In this document: positions 55,001-64,000 of the stretch, piece by piece
Layout: the number at the start of each line of letters is the position of its first letter
Numbering within the stretch: position 1 is the first letter of the stretch
Assembly: GCA_037976565.1 (NCBI GenBank)
Contig: CP137686.1
Location: forward strand, 1,642,646 to 1,706,645
Length of the DNA: 64,000 nt
Direction of reading: 5' to 3'
Source: Mesocentrotus franciscanus
Lineage: Eukaryota > Echinodermata > Echinoidea > Camarodonta > Strongylocentrotidae
Notes under the pieces: model-generated
Databases searched by the model: none
The model's input: only the letters and a program-made list of their open reading frames with translations
Told to the model about the DNA's origin: nothing
Made by a program: the position numbers and the translations under genes

Positions 55001-55275
55001 GAGGTGTCGTGGTATAGTTGACACGTCGTTGGACTGTTGATCATATGGTTCGCGGTTCGAGTCCCGCCGCGGCAGTAATGTCCTTTGGCAAGACAATAAT
55101 CTATATATTTGTCACACTTGACCCAGGTGAGGTAAATAGGTACCTGACTGGAATTAGTTCCTTGAAATGCTAGAGCACCAAATATTAATGGCAGTCCTGC
55201 TAAAGACAGGGTATCGTCACTGCTGGTGCTATAAAGTCTGACAGACATGAACGCCATACAAGAACCCACTATTTA
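55001..55275 (+). mobile_element. tRNA-derived SINE, best copy
   Basis: A full pol III promoter is visible: A box TGGTATAGTTG (55010-55020) and B box GGTTCGAGTCC (55054-55064). The body has GTCCTTTGGCAAGACAATAA, ACCCAGGTGAGG, TACCTGACTGGAATTAG, a CTGCTGGTGCTATAAAG stretch and GACAGACATGAACGCCA at the end. It serves as the reference for at least eight more copies or fragments in the window. Confidence 0.85.
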
Positions 55276-56499
55276 ATATCATTAGTATTTTCAATTTATC
55301 GTTGCTCTGGACAACATAATTATATCACTCCTTAGAGCAAGAATCAAGAAGTCTAGATACGTAAGATTTATTAGCATATGTTTAAGAATTATTATAACAT
55401 GATTTCTGAAATCATAGTCCCTTAAAGGGATAGTTGAGTTCTTGTTTCAGACCTCAAATGCCTTCAAAGTGCATGGTTATTGCTCCTATTCTTATTTAGG
55501 ACATTTCTAGTGTTCTTTTGGGACCGAAAATTGCTATGAAGGTAATTTTAGACCTCAAAATGTGTGAAATTTAGCCAATACGATCATACCAATTCAGCTC
55601 TACTTTAAAAAAAATACGGTGACCGTTAATTAATTAATTAATTAATTAATTAATTAATAACATTACATGGGCCGGCTGGTTGTGCGTATTATAACTAACA
55701 CGAAAAGCCAACAAAAACCAACATCGGCATTGGCTGGAATTAAACGTATAAGGCGCTATCTCGTTTTTTCAACGGCTGGTTCAAATTATCGAATATTAAT
55801 TTGTGGGTCACCAGAAATATTAGAAATCGTTATATTTATGGATATTTCAGCCGTCCCTTAACCGATTTTGATCAAACAAAGATGACTTTGTCATTGAAAT
55901 TGTATGCTCTTTCAAATTTGACACTCAGTTTTTCATAATCTCACCAAAAAAATATTTTGTGTAGCGCCCTCTGCAACAAAACTCAACTATTCCTTTAACG
56001 TTTCATCGTACAAAAGGATGAACAGGCATGGCCTGATGTCGCGGTCTCGTCGGCGTGACTTGATTTAGAACTTTGTTCTCTCTTTCTTTTTTATTTGGTC
56101 AGATTCGAACGTAAGACACTCCCAACTAGAATCATGTTTAGCTTGACTTGACACCTGCATACCCATCAAATATGGAACTCAATGTAAACATCTAAAAAAA
56201 AAAAATCGTCAAGTTTTCTCCTAAAGACAACGATGTTTGGGCTCGCGGCATAGTATTCATGTACATACTGGATCTCTCGAGAGACCCATCAGAAAGCAAC
56301 GTTTGTTAGTAAACAGTCGATGCTCTCTGCCCCAACGCAGTTTGCTAATAGCTTAGATGTCTGAAGGGGTGAACGATGGTTGAAGCGCTGTCACCATGCA
56401 GGCACTCAGCAGGAAAAAGCAGTTTGCCATGGATTACCCTCTTTGGCTGATCCAGGGGTAACCGGGGTGGGAACAGCGTGCCCCAGCTTAAGCATGATA
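55276..56499. other. Spacer with (TTAA)n microsatellite
   Basis: TTAATTAA units occupy about 55627-55660. Otherwise unassigned. Confidence 0.4.
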
Positions 56500-56595
56500 T
56501 ATGTTATGAAAAGTGTCCCCTCAATTTGAGGAAACCCCTTTAGTATGAGCCTCCCTGGATCCGCCCCTTATACACATCATTAAGGTGAATCTAAA
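56500..56595 (-). repeat. Repeat with CTGGATCCGCCCCTTA (inverted partner at 60575-60660)
   Basis: Reading on +, GTGTCCC, GAGGAAACCCCTTTAGTA, GGATCCGCCCCTTATACACA and AAGGTGAATCT. The reverse complement of 60575-60660 has the same words in the same order. Confidence 0.75.
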
Positions 56596-56601
56596 AACCC
56601 C

Positions 56602-56996
56602 TTGCACACTATCAATCTGTCTGCGATCCGATTTCAAAAGGAAAGAAAATTGGTATTAGGTATAGACAGTAAACAAACACAATCTTCCGTAGTGAGTTTC
56701 AGAATAATAACATCAATACACAAAATTGAAATTCCGTGCATTTGGAAGCCTTCTAGACGAAGCAAATGACAAATCGGCTTTAAATCGTAGACAATCGCAC
56801 GATTGCTTTGACGTCACTACGATTCACAGCCGATTTGGCCTTTACTCCGACTTGCAATCCCCAGAAATTGAGTTTTTATTGTCTACATGACTGTTCAGAA
56901 GTTCGATGATTAAGATTTTACATGTTTAAATGTTTCTGTCGAGTGCTATAACAAATTTTTCCAAAATCGAATCTTAGACAGATCGTATAGTATGCG
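56602..56996. mobile_element. MITE-like element, ends CACACTATCAATCTGTCTGCGA
   Basis: TTGCACACTATCAATCTGTC on the left pairs with the reverse of GACAGATCGTATAGTATGCG on the right, about 395 bp apart, with several mismatches. Non-coding. Confidence 0.5.
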
Positions 56997-57148
56997 GTAG
57001 GCTTAAGCCATACGAAACAGATTAAGCATGGTGTATGTTAAAACACTGAAATCGCAAGCAGTAATTTACGAATAGAGAATTTTAAAAAGCCCCATCATAT
57101 TGTACATGGATCTCTTAATCATGCTTACTGCTCGAAAATCATGGGAAG

Positions 57149-57648
57149 NNNNNNNNNNNNNNNNNNNNNNNNNNNNNNNNNNNNNNNNNNNNNNNNNNNN
57201 NNNNNNNNNNNNNNNNNNNNNNNNNNNNNNNNNNNNNNNNNNNNNNNNNNNNNNNNNNNNNNNNNNNNNNNNNNNNNNNNNNNNNNNNNNNNNNNNNNNN
57301 NNNNNNNNNNNNNNNNNNNNNNNNNNNNNNNNNNNNNNNNNNNNNNNNNNNNNNNNNNNNNNNNNNNNNNNNNNNNNNNNNNNNNNNNNNNNNNNNNNNN
57401 NNNNNNNNNNNNNNNNNNNNNNNNNNNNNNNNNNNNNNNNNNNNNNNNNNNNNNNNNNNNNNNNNNNNNNNNNNNNNNNNNNNNNNNNNNNNNNNNNNNN
57501 NNNNNNNNNNNNNNNNNNNNNNNNNNNNNNNNNNNNNNNNNNNNNNNNNNNNNNNNNNNNNNNNNNNNNNNNNNNNNNNNNNNNNNNNNNNNNNNNNNNN
57601 NNNNNNNNNNNNNNNNNNNNNNNNNNNNNNNNNNNNNNNNNNNNNNNN
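57149..57648. other. Assembly gap, 500 N
   Basis: Exactly 500 N, so probably a placeholder rather than a measured length. Open frames through it are meaningless. Confidence 0.99.
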
Positions 57649-58509
57649 AAGGTTAGGAAAACAGATCAATGTGTACAGTGAGTAAAGGAAAAAAAAAGAG
57701 AAAACAATTAACTCAAATTACCGTACGGTGTTCTTTTACAGTCGATCGAAAAGGATTGATGTCCGATAATCCAAGCGACAAGTTCTCACCAAAATCCGAG
57801 GATACTCATACAAATATCGTAGGATACTGAATCAGAAAAACACATATAGAATTCAGTACATGTATTTCGATGGATTAAATTGACATATTGTTCATGTTGC
57901 TTTAAAGTTACTTGTACTTTCGTGCAATGCGAATGTTGTCATATCCGTAATAGCACTGCAATTGTTATCGCTGATGTTTTGCAAAATAAGCCATACTAGA
58001 ATGACAATAATGATAAACACCAATGCAATATCTACAGAAATCGAGCTGAAAAGTCACATCGGATATTACATGTTTCCATCATTTCCAGTTTATATTGTCA
58101 TACTATCAAATACGACTCATTGTCACCATATCAAAGGAAAGGTGTACGACCTACAGGTGTTTATTTCGTTAATAAATCATTAATCCGGATTTATATAACA
58201 CTTGTTTATCTATTTATAATAGTGCTTTACATATATTGTTGCAATTGCGTTATTTATGTAGCGAAAGGAATCGAATTTATTCATCAATCAGCAGTTGGTT
58301 ACTGCAATTGGGCAGTAGCCTTTAATAAAAACAAGATTGCAGTAGTAAAGTGTTGTCATGAGTGATCATATTGGAGCAATTTTATAGATATTGCCTTCGG
58401 TAAAACAGCTCACATATAAATAGGAGCGGTTCTATTAAATATTTTTGAAATAATTTTGTTAAATAATGATAATAATTTGTTTATTATCATTATTATTATA
58501 TATACATAT

Positions 58510-58515
<6 letters not shown>
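57649..58515. other. Unassigned AT-rich spacer
   Basis: No supported gene or RNA. Confidence 0.3.
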
Positions 58516-58572
<57 letters not shown>

Positions 58573-58580
58573 AATATATA
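58516..58580. repeat. (TA)n microsatellite, left
   Basis: About 55 bases of alternating TA next to the inverted-repeat element. A matching tract is at 59198-59241. Confidence 0.95.
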
Positions 58581-58630
58581 AGTGCAAGAATTCTCAACTC
58601 TGACATGACAACGGGTGTTCCAGAATATGT

Positions 58631-59195
58631 AGGCGTGAAGAAAATGGTCTAGGAACGTGAGACGTAGCTGTACTTTACAATTTTATTACGAGCTTTCGGC
58701 TTTCGGCTTTCGGCTTGTGAGGCCTTCTTCAGGTTCTGCGTACACTCCAATGCATTTGAATGAAGCCTTCTATATATCCCCCTCCCTCTCCCCTCCCTAG
58801 ACACAGGTCATGACACCGTCTGTGTCATAGATCAGTAACATCCGTGTCACAGGTCAGTAATCCAAACTTGACCGCACTTCCCTTATTACACGTACACATA
58901 CATCACATCAACTGAATAAACACACACGACAGCCCAACAAACACTTTGAAATTGCATAATTATTTCTAAGTTTATTCCGAAGTATTTCTCGTACTAATTT
59001 TTGCTATGTTCATGATGCTTGACTATATGATTGAGTGATATTAAGTTTTTATGCCATGTATATCTGTTCATACAATGTATTTGTTTCTGTATGTGTTTGC
59101 ACTTCAGAACCTGAAGAAGGCCTCACAAGCCGAAAGTTCGTAATAAAATTGTAAAGTACAGCTACGTCTCACGTTCCTAGACCATTTTCTTCACG

Positions 59196-59198
<3 letters not shown>
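58631..59198. mobile_element. Inverted-repeat element with hammerhead-like core, in a TA tract
   Basis: Left arm 58631-58738 and right arm 59105-59198 are nearly perfect inverted copies. The left arm has TTTCGGC three times where the right has it once. Read outward, each arm contains CTGAAGA, then GGC-loop-GCC, then GAAA. This is the layout of a hammerhead ribozyme core (CUGAUGA, stem II, GAAA) with one core base changed. Similar CTGA/GAAA cores occur in terminal regions of Penelope-like elements, so this may be a non-autonomous relative. No reverse transcriptase is present in the 366-base middle. Confidence 0.7.
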
Positions 59199-59248
<50 letters not shown>

Positions 59249-59252
59249 TTTT
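59198..59252. repeat. (TA)n and T-run, right
   Basis: About 44 bases of TA followed by T12 and GGGGAGGGG. It abuts the right arm directly. Confidence 0.9.
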
Positions 59253-60574
59253 GGGGAGGGGTATGGGGATCGGGGTTAATGCATTCATTTCCTACATGTA
59301 CCTCGCTTAATTCATTTATAATCAACGTTCTTTATAGGGGTGTGATCTCCAAGCCCTTCCTTCCCTTTGAAGCGCTACTGCATTAGGATTGAACATTCAG
59401 GACACGGATCTACCGTGAGTCCACTAAACTGTCAAAAGTCATTTAAATAGGAGTGATAAATTTAGAGGTGTGGAGCAATTACATCTGCGTCCCCTGTTTG
59501 ACAATTACAAAGACATTTGTATGTATATATATACATGTTAGTTACACTTTTCTGATATTACGGTGTAGGCCCATTTGCGTGAATTTCCTGACATGACTCT
59601 GTGCATGGTTCAGTATTTAGAAAGACAGCATCATGTTCGCTGTACTTGTCGATTGGAGTAATTAAGAATGTCAAGAGTTCTCGTTTAATCACCAGGCATG
59701 CATCTTTCTGTCTGAAATATTGCACCTAATTTTTATTTTAATAATTTCTAGAGATTTACAGTACATGTATCTGTCTTGATTACAAGCTCTATCCAGGAAG
59801 CTCTCTAAAATCGACCAGTCTGGCTTATATACATGTGAGCATGTATATAACATAAGTGGGAAATTGAAGTTCACCATGGACGCACGGATAAGCGTCATAT
59901 TGTTTACAAGTATCCATGGTGACAACAAAGAGGATTACAAGGTGTAGGACGATTAATAACTGGGAACAAGAAGGTAATGTTCAACCGGATTATCATGAGC
60001 TCTTGTCAGTGGCCTAGCTAAGGGATAAAGGGGACGGGATACATACACTAGAATCGGGCTACTTGGAATGAATGGGAGAACAAAATGGGGACCACAAAGC
60101 GTGTGAGCCAAAGAAAATGGCAGAAGTGGAGAGAAGTGATATAATGGGGAAGGGGACTATACATTTTTAAAAATATGAAACGACCCGTCCTACACTTTCA
60201 CCCCCATTTAAAGTCACCCACCTTCATTAGACTTACAGAACCAGCCTCCCCATGATTCAACCTACACTACGCCAATTGCTCTTGTGCTAGTGCGCTCCGA
60301 ATATGTCAGAAAGTACAGTGGAAAAAAGTACATCTGTTTCAAATAGAAAGGAGTGAATGCAAACAAAAAAACAACATTTGATACAAATAATTATTATGTC
60401 CCTTTGACCAGTAACTTGTGGACAATAAGAAGACAAACCAGCAAATCTGGAAGGAATCCGCAGTCTATAAGAAGAAGGAGAAAAACACAAGAAGAAGAAG
60501 AAGATCATGATGATGGTAATAAAGAAGAAAATAAGGAGGAGAAAGAGCAGTCGGATCCTATAGTTTGCCTTGGG
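59253..60574. other. Unassigned spacer with GAA/GAAGAA tract
   Basis: (GAA)n-type purine sequence at about 60470-60550 gives a Glu/Lys-rich frame without merit. No supported gene. Confidence 0.4.
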
Positions 60575-60660
60575 CTTTAGATTGACCTTATTGATGTGCA
60601 TAAGGGGCGGATCCAGGAGGCACAAACTAAAGGGGTTTCCTAAAATCTAGGGACACCTTC
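60575..60660 (+). repeat. Repeat with AAGGGGCGGATCCAGG (partner at 56500-56595)
   Basis: Same words as the partner on the opposite strand, including GATGTGCATAAGGGGCGGAT and AAAGGGGTTTCC. Confidence 0.75.
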
Positions 60661-60983
60661 AGATCGAGCGCATTTCTTCAATCACATAATTACAAACTGA
60701 CAAACGAACATGTGAAAACTCACATAGCATCCGCTCTTACCAGAATTCATACTTTGAGAGCTTCGCATGCTATGAATTGATCAGCAAGGAGTTTCTCGCC
60801 TCGTAACCATGGTAACCCCTTGCTCTGAGAAAGAATATCATGGTGGTGTTGTTTTGGTGACAAGGACGGCTCAAGATATTCTCTCAGATTCCATATGACT
60901 TGCAAGAGTATACAATTTCTGACGCCATATCTTGCATGCCTTTTCTGTGCCCAGTGACTTTCGTTTGTGAATTATAGCAAGAT

Positions 60984-61308
60984 TGGGTGGTATTCTCATA
61001 AGTTAAGCCAGGACTAAGTCCAGACTAAACAAGAATTGTAGTTCACACTTCTATGGAATGCTAGGTGTCATCTTCCTCCTTCAATATTCATGACAAAGAT
61101 AATCTACCAAAGACTTTATTGAAAATCGGTTCATACTCATATTATCTTTTTCTTCCCATTTCATTGCAAAATTAATATTTTGGACACTTTTTATTGCAGG
61201 ATTAAAATAATCTGTTCAGGGTAAATGAGTTTGCAACAGGCACTCCATAAAAGTGTGAACTAGTTAAGCCAGGCTTAACTTAGTACGCGCTATCGGAATA
61301 CCACCCAT
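60984..61308. mobile_element. MITE-like element, ends TGGGTGGTATTC
   Basis: TGGGTGGTATTCTCATAAG and AAGCCAGG on the left mirror AGCCAGGCTTAACTTAG and GGAATACCACCCA on the right. TTCACACTTCTATGG and ATAAAAGTGTGAACTAG form an inner inverted pair. It is about 325 bp and non-coding. Confidence 0.7.
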
Positions 61309-61414
61309 TGATATATTCTTTGTAAACAAAAACAAAAAACCTAGACCTCATATTATGCAATTAATATGAGAAACAATCAACTTTAAAAAAAAATAAATAT
61401 TACCTTTACTCTAT

Positions 61415-61560
61415 CCCTTCCTTTCTCTTTCTCTCCCCCTCGCTCTCTCCTCCCCGCCCCATCTCTCTCTCTCTCTCTCGCTCTCTTTCTCTCTCCCAAC
61501 CTCTTTCCATCTCCCAACCTCTTTCCATCTATATCTCTCCCTCTCTCTCTTTCACAAACA
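61415..61560. repeat. (CT)n pyrimidine microsatellite
   Basis: CTCTCTCTCTCTCTC units, with CTCTTTCCATCTCCCAAC repeated twice inside (about 61494-61528). Confidence 0.9.
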
Positions 61561-62221
61561 CTGTGTAATTTTATGCACCCTCCGCCTCTCTTTTATAACG
61601 AATAAAAACGACCAAATAAATGGTTCTTTTTAAAACTTATCTATCTGTTGCTCGGGGGCTATGAACTGAAGGCACGGTTCAAGATTTTTTAAATTTGTTT
61701 TATCTTTACATTTTATCATTATTTATTTATTTTATTATTGTTATTTCTTTTGGAGGGGTGGAGGTGGGGCTTTAGAGGAGTTGGGGATGCGTTCATATTC
61801 TACATTTATTAATGAAGCAAAGAAGCAAGGGGTTTGAAGAACTCTTAGGGACTTTGAACCCCCAACCAGAACCGCTACTGATGCTCTTTGGATGAGCACT
61901 GTACTCAAAGATTATCTCAAATACTTAAAATGTGCTTAGATTTCACTTACATGACTGACTGAATTCTGACAGGCCAGCAACTGCATGACATAGATATATT
62001 CTCCTTCGAAGATTGACAAGCTTTTTGTAGAGAGGTCAACTACCCTACATAGAAAGGGGTGTGAGGATGGAGAGGGACGGGAGGGGGGGGGGGGCGTGAG
62101 CGAATTGTGTATGCACATGATTGTCTTACTTTTGCTGACAGATTGTTACATGTGTTTAACAAAGGCTGTTAGATATGCCGACAAAATGTCTACATTGATT
62201 GAATAATGATAATAGTGGTGG
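61561..62221. other. Unassigned spacer
   Basis: AT-rich with a G12 run near 62083. No supported gene. Confidence 0.3.
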
Positions 62222-62460
62222 GCTCTGCACGAGAAAGGCGCTCATGTCTGTCAGACGTGGCACTCATGGTGCTCCCGTAGTATTACTTAGCATGGCTGCT
62301 ATTACGGCACTCGAGCAATCGAGAAACCATTTCCTGCTAAAGGTACTTCACTTGGGTCGAGAGTGGCAAATGTAGATAAACGCATTGCTAGAATGACGTT
62401 AGTGATGAATACGTGATTCTAACCAAGTACCTTGTAATCCACAGTCCGGTGAATTATCCA
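62222..62460 (-). mobile_element. tRNA-derived SINE, diverged antisense copy
   Basis: On minus, GGACTGTGGATTACAAGGTA, GCCACTCTCGACCCAAGTGA, CTGCTAAAG-like words and GTCTGACAGACATGAGCGCC follow the body order of the 55001 copy. Confidence 0.6.
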
Positions 62461-63325
62461 TTATCAGTTAACACATCACATCTTCATGACTTCATCTGAT
62501 GACTGAATCTCTTCCTCTTCACCCCATCATGTGCACCCCTCTCCTACCTCTTTCGATGCCCCTGCAGATTGTGATGATTAACTATGAATCATAGTCCTCA
62601 CTGAGATGCTGCTGATATTCTTGGCATATGAATCTACTCCATTCACCGACCATATGTCTTTATGCCACACTAAAATTAGGATAATGCATAAAATGGTGTA
62701 CCCCAGAGCTCAAGATTATTTTGTGGAGAAAACTGGATTTTCTGCTCCATCGCATTCGATTCACGTTACATTCCCTCGTGGGTGTCACAGTTTCATATGT
62801 TGGTTCAAATTCGGAGGAATGATTTCCAATGATCATTTGTGGCGTATTATGCATAATTCCACAGCAATCAGCTCTACGGAAATACGATATTCGACAGCTC
62901 CTGTATTAAGCTGGCTCCTAGCTAGATGTGCTTGCAGGCAATAGAGCTTTTACAAGAGGGGGTCTTGGGGAAGCTTAAGCTCCCTCCCACAACGAAAAAT
63001 CGTCACTACTCACCTCAAAAATTATATGTAAATAAAAAATGACGAGGTACATGTAAAACATGAATGCATGATTTTCCAAGCCTCAAAAGCCCCCACTCCC
63101 AAATTTTCATTTTAGAACTATTTCTGCCTTCAATCCTTGCATTTTAATAGTAATAAAGGAAGAGTAGAAACGGAAGAAGTAGAACAAATGTTTATATAAA
63201 ATATACATACACATTATATGAGAGGGAACTTGAGTCTGGCATTCGGGTGAAGTGACTTTCTTTCCCCAATTAATTGAAATGTTAGACCGATCGCATTCCA
63301 GTTAAATATCTGACTAAATAGATAG
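62461..63325. other. Unassigned spacer
   Basis: The frame at 62606-62944 (112 codons) resembles nothing known to me, has no splice context, and is probably chance. Confidence 0.3.
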
Positions 63326-63386
63326 ATATATAGAGAGAGACAGAGACAGAGAGATAGAGAGAGAGACAGAGACAGAGAGAGATAGA

Positions 63387-63420
<34 letters not shown>

Positions 63421-63430
63421 CAGAGGGGGA
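63326..63430. repeat. (GA)n/(GACA)n microsatellite
   Basis: About 105 bases of GAGAGACA and GAGAGAGA units. Confidence 0.95.
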
Positions 63431-64000
63431 GAGGTGATATGAGATACACGTTGTTAACAGGGGCCTACATTTAGCTTCTTTTACGATGGGGAGGAGGGGG
63501 TAACACTTAGCATGGGGGCCTTGAAATGTACGTACCAGAACCGACCGACATTGCGATGTAAGAACAACTTGACCACCCTTTTTTGTGCGCTGCACTTGTG
63601 TTATCTTTTTGACAATGTCAATATTGATAAATTGACGAATCTCGTCTTTATGATCCTCAACCCGCGGGCTAATGTAATCTGTATTGTCCTGGGTAGTTGT
63701 TCCATAAACAACAATTCAGCTAAAGATTTCGAATGCGCTCCTACATAGACCAAGGGACGGTTGATGATTTCTTTTGTTTTACTTTACAAGAGAGAGCTCT
63801 GTATCTTATCATGTGAAATCCCACCTCTGTCAGTAGGAAAAAAGAAGAAAAAAAGAAGGAGCCAAAATGCTAATTTGGGGGTACCTAAGGGACATCTTAC
63901 ACCTCAATTTTTCTAAACTGTACTTCGGTGACGTACGGGAAGTTTCAACAGGCACTTGTTAGCAGTGCTTTTATCAAGAGATGCACTATTTGCACTGGTT
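63431..64000. other. Unassigned end of window
   Basis: No supported gene or RNA. Confidence 0.3.

Noticed and set aside
55001..55075. A functional tRNA gene, because A and B boxes are good.
   Set aside because: The stems do not fold into a complete cloverleaf and the sequence continues into a SINE body shared by other copies.
57100..57681. Open frames of 171-193 codons.
   Set aside because: They consist almost entirely of N.
62606..62944. A 112-codon frame starting with a hydrophobic stretch.
   Set aside because: No splice sites, no recognisable domain and no codon bias; likely chance.

Overview
The window is eukaryotic nuclear DNA. It is AT-rich, its genes are split by GT-AG introns, and it is dense in microsatellites, tRNA-derived SINEs, short terminal-inverted-repeat elements, non-LTR retrotransposon remains and one Ty3/gypsy element. 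The gene types and the repeat style (many ATT/ATC tracts and SINEs with a GGTTCGA B box) fit a marine invertebrate deuterostome. A sea urchin or close relative is my best guess, but nothing here proves the species. A 500-base run of N (57149-57648) shows that this is a draft assembly.

Layout. (1) 1-5762: the 3' part of a Ty3/gypsy retrotransposon. A long Gag-Pol frame carries a PHD-type zinc finger between RNase H and integrase, is broken by frameshifts in integrase, and is followed by a probable polypurine tract and 3' LTR. (2) 5763-12600: repeats and dead elements, including a CR1-like reverse-transcriptase tail, a head-to-head SINE pair and an ORF1 fragment with SGNH-esterase and zinc-knuckle signatures. 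(3) 12682-23271: a nine-exon gene on + for a secreted carboxylesterase/cholinesterase-family protein of 617 aa. All splice phases join and the catalytic Ser, Glu and His are present. (4) 23354-33610: a repeat block resembling the one upstream of the esterase gene, then a tandem repeat field (26.0-28.5 kb) next to a 5'-truncated non-LTR element with an intact reverse-transcriptase frame, then further repeats. (5) 34191-46216: a four-exon SLC16-type monocarboxylate-transporter gene on +. Its 8.6 kb first intron holds two antisense non-LTR elements, its last intron starts with GC, and its third exon has two one-base frame breaks. (6) 46217-64000: a 3' UTR, then mostly repeats, with one possible first coding exon at 53745-53874.

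The two cellular genes are unrelated in function (an extracellular or secretory-pathway ester hydrolase and a plasma-membrane solute carrier), and nothing suggests they act together. I found no CRISPR array, operon or bacterial-type system. The points most worth following are the PHD finger inside the gypsy Pol, the placement of ATT-type microsatellites directly before three of the eight esterase 3' splice sites, the paired repeat blocks on both sides of the esterase gene, the GC-AG intron and frame breaks of the transporter, and an inverted-repeat element with a hammerhead-like core.
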